Below are positions 21,296 to 29,407 of a DNA stretch of 32,511 nucleotides, one piece after another (position 1 is the first letter of the stretch; each line of letters starts with the position of its first letter). This DNA is from Sulfurovum sp. (GTDB lineage Bacteria; Campylobacterota; Campylobacteria; Campylobacterales; Sulfurovaceae). The notes under the pieces were generated by a model. It was not told the DNA's origin. It did no database searches and worked only from the letters and a program-made list of their open reading frames with translations. The stretch is from the NCBI GenBank assembly GCA_026996325.1, contig JALWLU010000203.1:1-32511 (forward strand). Direction: 5' to 3'. The position numbers were made by a program, and so were the translations under genes.

Positions 21296-22528
21296 ATGGC
21301 AGAGAAATTTGATTTACAAGAGAGAGAAGTATGGGACGGTAACTACGCCGCTTCTCAGGCAATGAGACAGGCGAAGGTCGATGTAATGGCGGCTTACCCC
21401 ATTACACCCTCCACTCCAATCGTTGAGAACTACGGTGCCTACGTGGCAAATGGTTATGTAGACGGTGAATTCGTAATGGTAGAGTCCGAGCATGCGGCAA
21501 TGTCTGCATGTGTCGGTGCTTCTGCGGCCGGTGGTCGTGTTGCGACAGCGACCTCTTCACAGGGATTCGCGCTGATGGTGGAGGTACTCTACCAGGCATC
21601 TGGAATGAGACTGCCTATCGTACTCAACGTCGTCAACCGTGCACTCGCTTCACCTCTGAACGTGCGTGGTGACCATGCCGATATGTACCTTGGGCGTGAT
21701 GCAGGATGGATCCAGATGGATGCGTTCAACTCACAGGAGGCGTACGACCTGGCACTCTGTGCTTTCAAGATCGGTGAGAACCACTCTGTAAGACTGCCGG
21801 TCATGGTACACCAGGACGGATTCATCACTTCACACACTGCGCAGAATGTCTACCCTCTGACAGATGAAGCGGCATATAACTTCGTTGGCGACATTGACCC
21901 GGTTGATGATATGCTCGACTTCTCAAGACCGGTTACATACGGTGCACAGACAGAAGAGGACTGGCACTTCGAACACAAAGCGAAGCAGCACAAAGCGCTG
22001 ATGGATTCCGTACCTGTCATCGAAGATGTCTTTGCAGAGTTCGAAAAGGTAAGCGGCAGAAAGTACAAGCGTGTAGAGAGCTACATGATGGAAGATGCCG
22101 AAGTGGCGATCGTCGCGCTTGGAACGACTGTCGAGACTTCACGTGTCGCTGCACTCAGAATGAGAGAGCAGGGCATCAAGGCCGGTGTTGTCGCACCAAG
22201 AGTATTCAGACCGTTCCCGTTTGAAGAGATCAGAAACGCGCTTGAGAACGTGAAGTCTGTCGCAGTACTTGACAGATCGAGCCCGGGTGGTGCGATGGGT
22301 GCCTTCTACAACGAAGTCGCTGCAGCGCTCTATACAACGCAGAACAGACCGCTTGTAACCAACTACATCTACGGACTGGGCGGAAGAGACTTTGCCGTTA
22401 AGGATGCAATGGACATCTTCGCAGACCAGAAAGCGAATGCCGATGCCGGCCACATTACAACAGATATCCAGCAGTTCTCCGGTCTGAGAGGGCCTAAGCT
22501 TGGATTCTTCAAGACGAAAAGGGGTTAA
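21296..22528 (+). CDS. porA: pyruvate:ferredoxin oxidoreductase, alpha subunit
   Basis: A 410-residue alpha subunit that binds the thiamine diphosphate pyrimidine part together with PorB. The A-A-Y-P-I-T-P-S-T-P-I-V-E motif, the V-E-S-E-H-A-A-M-S segment with the catalytic glutamate, and G-G-R-V-A-T-A-T-S-S-Q-G are typical. The later A-L-G-T-T-V-E-T and L-D-R-S-S-P-G-G segments belong to the second domain. It starts 9 nt after porD and ends 2 nt before porB, so the four subunits are clearly co-translated. Confidence 0.96.
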   Translation: MAEKFDLQEREVWDGNYAASQAMRQAKVDVMAAYPITPSTPIVENYGAYVANGYVDGEFVMVESEHAAMSACVGASAAGGRVATATSSQGFALMVEVLYQASGMRLPIVLNVVNRALASPLNVRGDHADMYLGRDAGWIQMDAFNSQEAYDLALCAFKIGENHSVRLPVMVHQDGFITSHTAQNVYPLTDEAAYNFVGDIDPVDDMLDFSRPVTYGAQTEEDWHFEHKAKQHKALMDSVPVIEDVFAEFEKVSGRKYKRVESYMMEDAEVAIVALGTTVETSRVAALRMREQGIKAGVVAPRVFRPFPFEEIRNALENVKSVAVLDRSSPGGAMGAFYNEVAAALYTTQNRPLVTNYIYGLGGRDFAVKDAMDIFADQKANADAGHITTDIQQFSGLRGPKLGFFKTKRG

Positions 22529-22530
22529 TC

Positions 22531-23484
22531 ATGGCGATTACATCAGTAAAGAACTTAAAAGAATTTTCTACGGCAAATGACCGTTTTGAAGGTGCACACA
22601 CACTCTGCCCGGGATGTGCGCACTCTATGATCGTTAGAGAGCTTATGAACTGTACGGACGACAATCTTGTCGTTACGACAAACACAGGGTGTCTTGAGGT
22701 CTCCACGGCAGTCTATCCGTTCACTTCATGGGATACCTCATGGATGCACATCGGGTTTGAGAACGCCGCTTCCGCAGCCGGCGGTGCAGAGGCGATGTAC
22801 AAAGCAAGAAAGAAAAAGGGAACACTCAAGGACAACGATGCGCCTGTAAAGTTCGTTGCATTCGGCGGTGACGGTTCGACATTTGATATCGGCTTCCAGT
22901 GGCTTTCGGGTGCCTTCGAGCGTGGACACGACTTTACCTATATCTGTCTTGATAACGAAAACTACGCAAACACGGGTGGTCAGCGCTCTTCAGCGACACC
23001 GATCGGTGCAACCACTTCGACAGCGCAGGCGGGGACGCACTCTTACGGTAAGAAGGAGAAGAAAAAAGATATCGTAGCGATCATGGCGGCACACGGTGCA
23101 CCATACGTTGCACAGCTTGCACCGAACAAGTGGAAGTCCATGGCTAAAGGTTTCCAGAAAGCCCTGGAGACTGAGGGACCATGTTTCATCAACACGGTAT
23201 CGCCTTGTTGTACGGAGTGGAGATTTGATCCGAAAGATACCATCAACATCACTGACCTGGCGACAGATTCTCTGATGTTCCCTATCTATGAGATCATCGA
23301 CGGTCATGAGCTCAACATTCTCTACAGACCGAAGAATGTCATCCCTGTCGAAGAGTATCTCGCAGCACAGGGGCGCTACAAGCACCTCTTCAAGCCTGAG
23401 TACAGACACGTCATCGACCAGATCCAGAAGGATGTCGATGAGTACTGGGAGATGCTGCAAAGAAGAGAAGAAGCACGCGTATAA
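22531..23484 (+). CDS. porB: pyruvate:ferredoxin oxidoreductase, beta subunit
   Basis: A 317-residue beta subunit carrying the thiamine diphosphate diphosphate-binding site and a [4Fe-4S] cluster. Cysteines C26 and C29 (C-P-G-C), C54 and one of C226/C227 fit the cluster ligands. The cofactor motif runs from G113-D-G115 to N142-x-N144, followed by N-T-G-G-Q. It closes the operon. A perfect hairpin follows at 23515-23537. Confidence 0.96.
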   Translation: MAITSVKNLKEFSTANDRFEGAHTLCPGCAHSMIVRELMNCTDDNLVVTTNTGCLEVSTAVYPFTSWDTSWMHIGFENAASAAGGAEAMYKARKKKGTLKDNDAPVKFVAFGGDGSTFDIGFQWLSGAFERGHDFTYICLDNENYANTGGQRSSATPIGATTSTAQAGTHSYGKKEKKKDIVAIMAAHGAPYVAQLAPNKWKSMAKGFQKALETEGPCFINTVSPCCTEWRFDPKDTINITDLATDSLMFPIYEIIDGHELNILYRPKNVIPVEEYLAAQGRYKHLFKPEYRHVIDQIQKDVDEYWEMLQRREEARV

Positions 23485-23514
23485 AAGTGTTGCTTCGGCA
23501 CATCTTTCACTTTA

Positions 23515-23537
23515 GACTGCAGAATTTTCCTGCAGTC
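23515..23537 (+). terminator. hairpin after porB
   Basis: GACTGCAG (23515-23522) and CTGCAGTC (23530-23537) form a perfect 8-bp stem with an A/T-rich 7-nt loop. No strong T run follows, so it may end the por transcript inefficiently or protect its 3' end. Confidence 0.5.
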
Positions 23538-23666
23538 ACGTACTTATATGTCGCTCCTTTGTAAACTTCTTTGCTAAAGCAAAATCTGCACCAAATCATC
23601 ACTTTTCTGTCTTTTTCAAAGAATCGAATGTAAAAAATTAACTTTATAAATCTTTTTTCCAAAACT

Positions 23667-23694
23667 ATTCACCATTCACTATTCACTATTCACT
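23667..23694. repeat. ATTCACT heptamer tract upstream of luxS
   Basis: Four consecutive 7-bp units: one ATTCACC, then three ATTCACT. The tract ends 8 nt before the TATAAT box of luxS, so it occupies the place of the -35 region. Confidence 0.85.
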
Positions 23695-23702
23695 TTTTCC
23701 GT

Positions 23703-23708
23703 TATAAT
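23703..23708 (+). promoter_or_regulatory. luxS -10 box
   Basis: A perfect TATAAT lies 26 nt before the luxS ATG. The heptamer tract sits immediately upstream, and no conventional -35 box is apparent. Confidence 0.6.
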
Positions 23709-23734
23709 TTGAAAAATTATAAAAGGAAAACTCT

Positions 23735-24265
23735 ATGCCACTCTTAGACAGTTTTACCGTTGACCATACAAAGATGATCGCACCTGCAGTGCGTGTCGCC
23801 AAGAAGATGAAGACACCGTGCGGTGATGATATCACCGTATTTGACCTGCGTTTTACCGTACCTAACAAAGAACGCCTCTCTGCCAAGGGTATCCATACAC
23901 TTGAGCATCTCTTTGCAGGATTCATGAGAGAGCACCTCAACTCAAAGAAAGTGGAGATCATTGACATTTCGCCTATGGGGTGCAGAACCGGCTTCTATAT
24001 GTCGCTGCTTGGTACACCGTCTGAAAAGAAGGTAGCCAAAGCGTGGGAGGCTTCGATGAAGGATGTGCTTGCCGTCAAGAGTGAAGCGGACATTCCCGAA
24101 CTCAATCTCTATCAGTGCGGTACCTGCAAAATGCACTCTCTAAAGGCAGCGCAGAAGATCGCCAAAAAGGTACTTAAGCGCGGGATTGGCATTATGAACA
24201 ACAAAGAACTGAAACTGAGCAAAAAGGAGCTTGAAAAGATAGCAAAGGAGGGGAACGTATGCTAA
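23735..24265 (+). CDS. luxS: S-ribosylhomocysteine lyase LuxS
   Basis: A 176-residue metalloenzyme of the activated methyl cycle that cleaves S-ribosylhomocysteine to homocysteine and the autoinducer-2 precursor. The metal ligands H54-T-L-E57-H58 and C128 (Y-Q-C-G-T-C) are present, as is the catalytic cysteine C83 in M-G-C-R-T-G-F-Y. An AAAAGGA ribosome site precedes the ATG. The C-terminus ends in a lysine-rich tail somewhat longer than usual. It overlaps the next gene by 7 nt. Whether it signals or only recycles cannot be told from sequence. Confidence 0.96.
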   Translation: MPLLDSFTVDHTKMIAPAVRVAKKMKTPCGDDITVFDLRFTVPNKERLSAKGIHTLEHLFAGFMREHLNSKKVEIIDISPMGCRTGFYMSLLGTPSEKKVAKAWEASMKDVLAVKSEADIPELNLYQCGTCKMHSLKAAQKIAKKVLKRGIGIMNNKELKLSKKELEKIAKEGNVC

Positions 24266-24567
24266 TATGGATTCCAGTATCTGAAGAGAATGGTGCAGGT
24301 TCCAAAATCGTACCACAGCTTGAAGCGAAGAAGTGGGCGCTGGTAGATTTTGATGCGGGAGAGATGAAGTCGGTGAAGTTTTACGACAGTATTGACGACC
24401 TTGGCGGGGAGTGGGTAGACTTTGTCATCCTCTCAAACAAGTTTGAGAACTATCTTGACTACATGAACGAAGGCATGATGGTGCTGGTCGTACGTGAGGG
24501 ACAGGAGACGATCGAGGATATCATCGAAGCGTTCAAGTTTAAAGAGCTTGATGAGATCGGACTCTAA
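24259..24567 (+). CDS. conserved small protein coupled to luxS
   Basis: A 102-residue soluble acidic protein overlapping the luxS stop by 7 nt, with a GGAGGGG ribosome site inside luxS. It opens with a strand I-W-I-P-V-S, then A-L-V-D-F-D and a V-D-F-V-I-L strand, and ends in K-F-K-E-L-D-E-I. This alternation could fit the small alpha/beta fold of NifX-like FeMo-cofactor-binding domains, but no metal-binding cysteine or histidine is conserved, so I leave it unassigned. Overlap with luxS suggests stoichiometric expression. Confidence 0.8.
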   Translation: MLIWIPVSEENGAGSKIVPQLEAKKWALVDFDAGEMKSVKFYDSIDDLGGEWVDFVILSNKFENYLDYMNEGMMVLVVREGQETIEDIIEAFKFKELDEIGL

Positions 24568-24570
24568 AAG

Positions 24571-24598
24571 AATTAACAATTAAAAGTTAAAAATTAAA
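24571..24598. repeat. AATTAAA heptamer tract
   Basis: Four degenerate 7-bp units (AATTAAC, AATTAAA, AGTTAAA, AATTAAA) fill the gap between the small protein gene and the methyltransferase ATG. The period matches the other intergenic tracts although the sequence differs. Confidence 0.65.
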
Positions 24599-24599
24599 G

Positions 24600-25412
24600 A
24601 TGGGGTGTGTGTTGTACGATGAAGCGTTGAGAGGCGAGAAAGAAACCATTGTAAGTGATGACGGCTCTTTGACGCTCTACTCCAAAGAGTTCAACGAATC
24701 GTACCACTCTCCAAAAGACGGTGCATTGAGAGAGAGTCTCAACAAACACGTCATTCCGGCTTTTGCACTACATAAAGGCAAATCCTCTTTGCGGATCCTC
24801 GACATCTGCTACGGGCTTGGCTACAACACGCTGGCCACACTCCACTATATTCAATCGCAGAACCTCGATGTAAGGGTAGAGATCATCTCTCCGGAGTTTG
24901 ACGAGGCACTGGTACGTTCACTGAAAGATTTTGAGTACCCTGCAGCGTTCGAATCATTGCGCCCCATTATCGAAGCAGTTTCAAAAAACCTTGCCTATGA
25001 GGATGAACAGTTTAAAATTACCGTTCTCATCGGAGATGCCAGAAAAACGATCCCTCAACTTTTCCCTACTCCCTCCTCTCTGCTCTCTGACAAAATAGAT
25101 ATTGTCTATCAGGACGCTTTCAGCCCCAAGGTCAACCCGATGCTCTGGACAAGGGAGTGGTTTGCCGATATCCGAGCACTTTGCAGTGATGATGCGGTCC
25201 TTACGACATACTCGACCGCAGCTGCCACCAGAATGGGGCTGTATGAGAACGGTTTTGAGCTGCACTACTACGATGCCCCCAATACCAGGCGATCACTCAT
25301 CGCGTCACCCAAAAAGATAGAGAGCCTTGAGTGGATCGATATGGAGCTGAAAAAGGTGCGAAACCCTGATGCAAAAAGCCTTAGAGACTGTGACATAGAG
25401 CTTTCTGAATAG
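24600..25412 (+). CDS. mnmC: MnmC-type tRNA (5-methylaminomethyl-2-thiouridine) methyltransferase domain protein
   Basis: A 270-residue SAM-dependent methyltransferase resembling the MnmD half of MnmC, which completes mnm5U at the tRNA wobble position. The D-I-C-Y-G-L-G-Y-N-T-L motif corresponds to the SAM-binding D-x-G-x-G-x-G-x-N segment, with a tyrosine for a glycine. The Y-Q-D-A-F-S-P segment followed by N-P-M-L-W-T corresponds to the family's D-x-F-x-P and N-P-x-x-W motif. The FAD oxidoreductase half of bifunctional MnmC is absent. No ribosome site precedes the ATG because the heptamer tract lies there, so the start is uncertain. mnmG, acting on the same nucleotide, is 1 kb away. Confidence 0.8.
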   Translation: MGCVLYDEALRGEKETIVSDDGSLTLYSKEFNESYHSPKDGALRESLNKHVIPAFALHKGKSSLRILDICYGLGYNTLATLHYIQSQNLDVRVEIISPEFDEALVRSLKDFEYPAAFESLRPIIEAVSKNLAYEDEQFKITVLIGDARKTIPQLFPTPSSLLSDKIDIVYQDAFSPKVNPMLWTREWFADIRALCSDDAVLTTYSTAAATRMGLYENGFELHYYDAPNTRRSLIASPKKIESLEWIDMELKKVRNPDAKSLRDCDIELSE

Positions 25413-25422
25413 TTGGACGCAA

Positions 25423-25584
25423 GGTTTCACTCGATGGCGACAAAGGTGCACCCAACCTGTAGGGCGGCGCCTCCATGACTACGCTTCGCTCCGACCATTT
25501 CGGTTCCGAAGCTACGAAAGACAAGCAGTTGTCTTTCGTTTACGCTTCTCATGTTTGCACCTGCCAGAGCTATCGGGTGAAACC
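25423..25584. repeat. 162-bp structured repeat, copy 2 (inverted relative to copy 1)
   Basis: Matches the reverse complement of 3702-3863 with 7 substitutions and no gaps. Here the outer 16-bp arms pair completely if G:U pairs are allowed, which is not so for copy 1, so the plus-strand reading forms the better RNA hairpin. The central GAAAGACAA stem and the CGGTTCCG palindrome are kept. It lies between two convergent genes, the methyltransferase gene and ribE. Confidence 0.85.
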
Positions 25585-25600
25585 GATAGTTTTTGAAATC

Positions 25601-26218
25601 TCAGTAACTCATTGTAATCGCGTCGATCTCATCCCACCCCATACTCCGTTTTTGTGAGCGGTGCTTGAGAATATGGTCGATGTATCGTGCGAACATATCG
25701 GTTTCTATGTTGACTCTGGTCCCTTTTTTGTAGGTACGGATGAGCGTGTTCTCGAGGGTGTGCGGGATGATGGTAAGGCGAAAGCTGTCGTCGTAGACAT
25801 CGTTGACGGTCAGAGAAATACCGTCTATGGTGATGGAACCTTTGGGGATGATGTGGGCGATGCAGCTTGTTGGCACCTTGATCATGTAGTCGGTACCGTT
25901 TTCACGCTGGGTGATTTGGGTAACCTCCCCCATACAGTCGACATGCCCCTGGACAATATGCCCCTCGAAACGGTCGCTCATCTGCATGGCAGGTTCGATG
26001 TGTACCTCTCCCTTGAGTTTGCTCTCATCTATCACCGCACGTGTCTCATCGGCCAGCTCCAGGTCGAAGCCGTCCGGGTTTACCTTGATGACGGTAAGGC
26101 AGACACCGTTTACGGCGATGGAGTCACCAAGCTTCGCCTTGTGGGTCGACTGAATGCTCAGAATATTGTTTCTGTACGCTTTGACTTTTCCGATTTCGCG
26201 GATGAGGCCGGTAAACAT
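25601..26218 (-). CDS. ribE: riboflavin synthase, alpha chain
   Basis: A 205-residue enzyme that dismutates two 6,7-dimethyl-8-ribityllumazine molecules to riboflavin. It has the M-F-T-G-L-I start and two tandem lumazine-binding barrels (about residues 1-95 and 96-190), each with its motif: G-D-S-I-A-V-N-G-V-C-L-T-V in the first and G-S-I-T-I-D-G-I-S-L-T-V in the second. G-H-I-V-Q-G-H-V-D marks the start of the second barrel. No Shine-Dalgarno is seen; a CGACCCC/GGGGTCG hairpin lies just before the ATG. It stands alone, convergent with the methyltransferase gene. Confidence 0.95.
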   Translation of the reverse strand: MFTGLIREIGKVKAYRNNILSIQSTHKAKLGDSIAVNGVCLTVIKVNPDGFDLELADETRAVIDESKLKGEVHIEPAMQMSDRFEGHIVQGHVDCMGEVTQITQRENGTDYMIKVPTSCIAHIIPKGSITIDGISLTVNDVYDDSFRLTIIPHTLENTLIRTYKKGTRVNIETDMFARYIDHILKHRSQKRSMGWDEIDAITMSY

Positions 26219-26221
26219 CAG

Positions 26222-26238
26222 CGACCCCTTTGGGGTCG
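26222..26238 (-). promoter_or_regulatory. hairpin covering the ribE ribosome-binding region
   Basis: CGACCCC and GGGGTCG form a perfect 7-bp stem with a 3-nt loop, 3 nt before the ribE ATG. Such a stem would hinder or shape ribosome access. It does not look like an FMN riboswitch, which is far longer. Confidence 0.5.
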
Positions 26239-26269
26239 AGTGAATAGTGAATAGTGAATAGTGAATAGT
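26239..26269. repeat. AGTGAAT heptamer tract upstream of ribE
   Basis: Four full units of AGTGAAT and a partial fifth. On the ribE strand the unit reads ATTCACT, identical to the tract upstream of luxS. Confidence 0.88.
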
Positions 26270-26334
26270 TGTGGTATGCTTTTTTGTAAAAAGCTTTTAT
26301 CTGTCATAGCAGATGGCTCCTTATGAAATTTGGA

Positions 26335-26340
26335 TATAAT
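26335..26340 (+). promoter_or_regulatory. mnmG -10 box candidate
   Basis: TATAAT preceded by a TGG element (extended -10 type). It would give a leader of about 145 nt that includes the TTCACTC tracts. Confidence 0.5.
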
Positions 26341-26405
26341 TCGCCAATTATAGCAGAAAAGCGTTGAGCGGTGTGTGCTGTGTGTGGTGTTGAAACGGTT
26401 TGTGT

Positions 26406-26473
26406 TTCACTCTTCACTCTTTACCCCAAGGGCACTTGTCCCTTCGGTCGGGCGCACTCTTCACTCTTCACTT
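26406..26473. repeat. interrupted TTCACTC heptamer tract in the mnmG leader
   Basis: Two TTCACTC units followed by a degenerate third (26406-26426), then a G/C-rich segment containing an AAGGG/CCCTT hairpin, then TTCACTC and TTCACTT (26460-26473). It ends 19 nt before the mnmG ATG. Confidence 0.7.
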
Positions 26474-26492
26474 TTTCAAACGGAGTTTGAAA

Positions 26493-28367
26493 ATGGATTA
26501 TGATGTTATTGTCATTGGCGGCGGACATGCGGGCATAGAGGCATCGCTTGCCAGTGCGCGTATGGGGGTGAAGACCCTCCTCGTTACGATACTGGTCGAG
26601 CAGATCGGTGCCAGTTCGTGCAACCCTGCCATCGGCGGACTTGCAAAAGGGCACCTGGTACGCGAAGTGGATGCCCTTGGCGGCGAGATGGGTCTGTGTA
26701 CCGATGCGACAGGGATACAGTTCCGTACCCTCAACGCCTCCAAGGGGCCTGCCGTTCGCGGAACGCGTGCGCAGATCGATATGGACGACTATCGCGAGTA
26801 TATGCGTACGGTCGTACTCAACACCGACAACCTCGATGTCAAACAGGAGATCGCTGAGGGTCTGATTGTTGAAGAGGGTGAAGTAAAAGGGGTGACGACC
26901 CAGCTTGGCAATGCATACCGTGCCAAGAAGGTCATCATTACTGCTGGTACTTTTCTTAACGGGCTGATCCATATCGGCGAAAAGAAACAGACGGCGGGAC
27001 GTCAGGGAGAGTTTGCTTCCATAGAACTTGCAGAGTACCTCAAGTCAATCGGCTTGAAGATGGAACGGCTCAAGACCGGAACCTGTGCGCGTATCGATGC
27101 CAAATCGGTGGATACTTCCGTGATGGAGGTGCAGCCGGGCGATACACCGCCGCCGCCTTTCTCCTTCAGAACGGACAGAAAAAGCTTCAATCCCAAGCAG
27201 CTTCCCTGCTATGTGACCTACACCAACGAACATACCCATGAGATCATCGAGAGCAACTTCTACCGTGCACCGCTCTTCTCCGGACAGATCGAGGGGGTGG
27301 GGCCTCGTTACTGTCCAAGTATCGAAGACAAGGTCAGCCGTTTTAGGGACAGACCGCGCCACCAGATATTCGTTGAACCGCAGACAATGGACGAAACGGA
27401 GTACTACATCAACGGTATGAGCACCTCGCTTCCGATCGATGTACAGCTTGAGATGGTGCGTTCGGTCAAGGGGATGGAGAATGCCAAGATCGTCCGCTAC
27501 GGCTATGCGATCGAGTATGACTACATCGACCCTACCGAGCTTAAGCATACGCTGGAGACCAAAAAGATTGCCAACCTCTATATGGCGGGGCAGGTCAACG
27601 GTACGACAGGGTATGAAGAGGCAGCGGCACAGGGGCTGGTTGCCGGTGTGAACGCGGCACTGGCCGTCAAGGGCGAAGAGCCCTTTGTGCTAAGACGCGA
27701 TGAAGCCTACATAGGGGTACTCATCGACGATCTGGTCACCAAAGGCACCAAAGAGCCTTACCGTATGTTCACTTCCCGTGCGGAGTACCGGCTGCTGCTG
27801 CGTGAAGACAATGCCGACAGACGTCTGCTCTCCCACGCCAGACGTCTTGGGTTGATGGACGAAACACACATTGTAAAGGTGGAAGCCAAAGCGGTACAGA
27901 TAGAGGAGGCATTGACTTTCCTCAAAGAGAACTACGCCACACCGACAAAGGAGTTCCTTGCCAAATTGGAGCAGATCGGTGCGCCGAAGATCAACGACAA
28001 GACGCTCTGGATCGATGTGATCGCAAGAGGGGAGTTCGACAGACAGAAGCTTACGACACTGCTGCCGGAATTCGACAGATATAATGATGAAGTGATGGAA
28101 CAGATTCTGGTTGAGGCTAAGTATTACCGATACATCGAAAAGCAGGCGCAGCAGATTGCGCAGATGAAAGATATGCTCAAGATAAAAATCCCTGAAGGGT
28201 TTGATTTTTCGACGGTACAGGGATTAAGTAACGAAATTGTCGAGAAGCTGCAAAAGGCAAACCCGCCAACGCTCTTTGCAGCATCGGAGATTTCGGGAGT
28301 AACCCCTGCGTCACTGGAGATACTGCATGTTTATATTAAAATGAAACAGAAAGGAAAGATGTCATGA
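26493..28367 (+). CDS. mnmG: tRNA uridine-5-carboxymethylaminomethyl modification enzyme MnmG (GidA)
   Basis: A 624-residue FAD enzyme that acts with MnmE on wobble uridines. The FAD motif is G9-G-G-H-A-G14, followed by [13 protein letters not shown] and A-L-G-G-E-M-G. The K-T-G-T segment and [13 protein letters not shown] are family signatures. The C-terminal helical domain that contacts MnmE is present, and the length is normal. I chose the ATG at 26493, with GGAG 7 nt upstream. An in-frame TTG at 26400 would translate through the heptamer tract. The stop overlaps the next ATG. Confidence 0.96.
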   Translation: MDYDVIVIGGGHAGIEASLASARMGVKTLLVTILVEQIGASSCNPAIGGLAKGHLVREVDALGGEMGLCTDATGIQFRTLNASKGPAVRGTRAQIDMDDYREYMRTVVLNTDNLDVKQEIAEGLIVEEGEVKGVTTQLGNAYRAKKVIITAGTFLNGLIHIGEKKQTAGRQGEFASIELAEYLKSIGLKMERLKTGTCARIDAKSVDTSVMEVQPGDTPPPPFSFRTDRKSFNPKQLPCYVTYTNEHTHEIIESNFYRAPLFSGQIEGVGPRYCPSIEDKVSRFRDRPRHQIFVEPQTMDETEYYINGMSTSLPIDVQLEMVRSVKGMENAKIVRYGYAIEYDYIDPTELKHTLETKKIANLYMAGQVNGTTGYEEAAAQGLVAGVNAALAVKGEEPFVLRRDEAYIGVLIDDLVTKGTKEPYRMFTSRAEYRLLLREDNADRRLLSHARRLGLMDETHIVKVEAKAVQIEEALTFLKENYATPTKEFLAKLEQIGAPKINDKTLWIDVIARGEFDRQKLTTLLPEFDRYNDEVMEQILVEAKYYRYIEKQAQQIAQMKDMLKIKIPEGFDFSTVQGLSNEIVEKLQKANPPTLFAASEISGVTPASLEILHVYIKMKQKGKMS

Positions 28368-29224
28368 TCTACTACTATGCACACACAGGACACAAGGTTG
28401 GGCTGGAGAGAGCCCGAAGAGGGGTGACGGTACTGCGTCAGCTTGAAGCTGCAGGCAAAGAGGTTCAGCTTCTGGTAAACGACTTTCGTGCCGGTGTGGC
28501 GATGAAAGAGGAGCAGGGACTCAAAGAGTATGTCACCATAGAGACGATCCAGGATATCGATGCGATCGCACAGATGGGCGACAGTGTCATTATTGACAGC
28601 GATGAAGACGACCATGGCCGTCTGGTGAAGTACTGTGCCGACTTCAAAACGGTATACCGATTTGCACATGATGAAGAGGATGCCTCCGTCCATGGCGAGA
28701 CGCTTTTGAGACCTGACTGCCAGAGCCCGGAGTGCGAAGAGGCGGTCATTGTCGATGCACAATACTTTGAAAAGAGTGCAAAAAGTGACCGAGTACTCTT
28801 TTTTCTCAGAGACTACGACCACGACAAGACCATTTTGAACAATGCCGAATTCTTCAAACAGTTCGATATGGAGCTGCTGTTGGGGCACTACTTCTTCGTC
28901 AAATATGAAAACGAGCTTGAAAAACTCTTTGCCATACTGCACGAACCGGAAGAGTATACCAAGCTTATCAGCGGAAGTACAACGGTAGTGACAGCGTCGG
29001 CACAAACGGCTGTTGAGGCTAAAGCGGGTGGAGCCAAAGTGATCTTTCTGCTTCTGGAAAATCAGACACCCCTTTACCCCGTAGACCTTCTGGAAGCATA
29101 CGGCATTACGGTCGTCAACGGTTTCGATGCGGATGCACTAGCTGCAGCACTGAAGCGTGAAAACCCTGATGCTACAAAGTTGCTTCAGCCCTTTTTGGCA
29201 GATGCTCTGCTGAAAGAGCTTTAA
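28364..29224 (+). CDS. conserved protein with GT-B/PseG-like features, coupled to mnmG
   Basis: A 286-residue soluble protein whose ATG overlaps the mnmG stop as ATGA. The start [14 protein letters not shown] resembles the G-x-G-H motif of GT-B glycosyltransferases such as PseG and MurG. The later [14 protein letters not shown] segment resembles their sugar-nucleotide loop (S-x-x-T-x-x-E). The middle is atypical, with an acidic D-S-D-E-D-D-H stretch and cysteines in D-C-Q-S-P-E-C. I do not assign a substrate. A hairpin follows at 29243-29276. Confidence 0.82.
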   Translation: MIYYYAHTGHKVGLERARRGVTVLRQLEAAGKEVQLLVNDFRAGVAMKEEQGLKEYVTIETIQDIDAIAQMGDSVIIDSDEDDHGRLVKYCADFKTVYRFAHDEEDASVHGETLLRPDCQSPECEEAVIVDAQYFEKSAKSDRVLFFLRDYDHDKTILNNAEFFKQFDMELLLGHYFFVKYENELEKLFAILHEPEEYTKLISGSTTVVTASAQTAVEAKAGGAKVIFLLLENQTPLYPVDLLEAYGITVVNGFDADALAAALKRENPDATKLLQPFLADALLKEL

Positions 29225-29242
29225 CCAAACCCTTAAAAAAGT

Positions 29243-29276
29243 CGTAAATTTAGGACTATTTTGCTCCTAATTTACG
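29243..29276 (+). terminator. hairpin between the mnmG unit and petABC
   Basis: CGTAAATTTAGGA and TCCTAATTTACG form a 12-bp stem with one bulged T and a loop of about 9 nt. A T-rich stretch follows some bases later. It probably ends the mnmG transcript. Confidence 0.6.
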
Positions 29277-29344
29277 ATGTGTAACATATTTTTCTCTTTT
29301 TCCTTTTCTTGAGCTGTATCAATTCATTTTTATTCCATTTAGAC

Positions 29345-29350
29345 TATAAT
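29345..29350 (+). promoter_or_regulatory. petABC -10 box
   Basis: A perfect TATAAT lies 57 nt before the petA ATG in an A/T-rich region without a clear -35 box. Confidence 0.55.
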
Positions 29351-29407
29351 AAATAGTTAAAAAAACCATAACCAATGGTTAAGAACATCATAACGAAAGG
29401 AAAAGCT

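Noticed and set aside
25555-26254. Possible FMN riboswitch or plus-strand ORF around ribE
   Set aside because: No conserved FMN-aptamer helices are seen on the ribE strand, only a single short hairpin. The 197-codon plus-strand ORF is a shadow of ribE.
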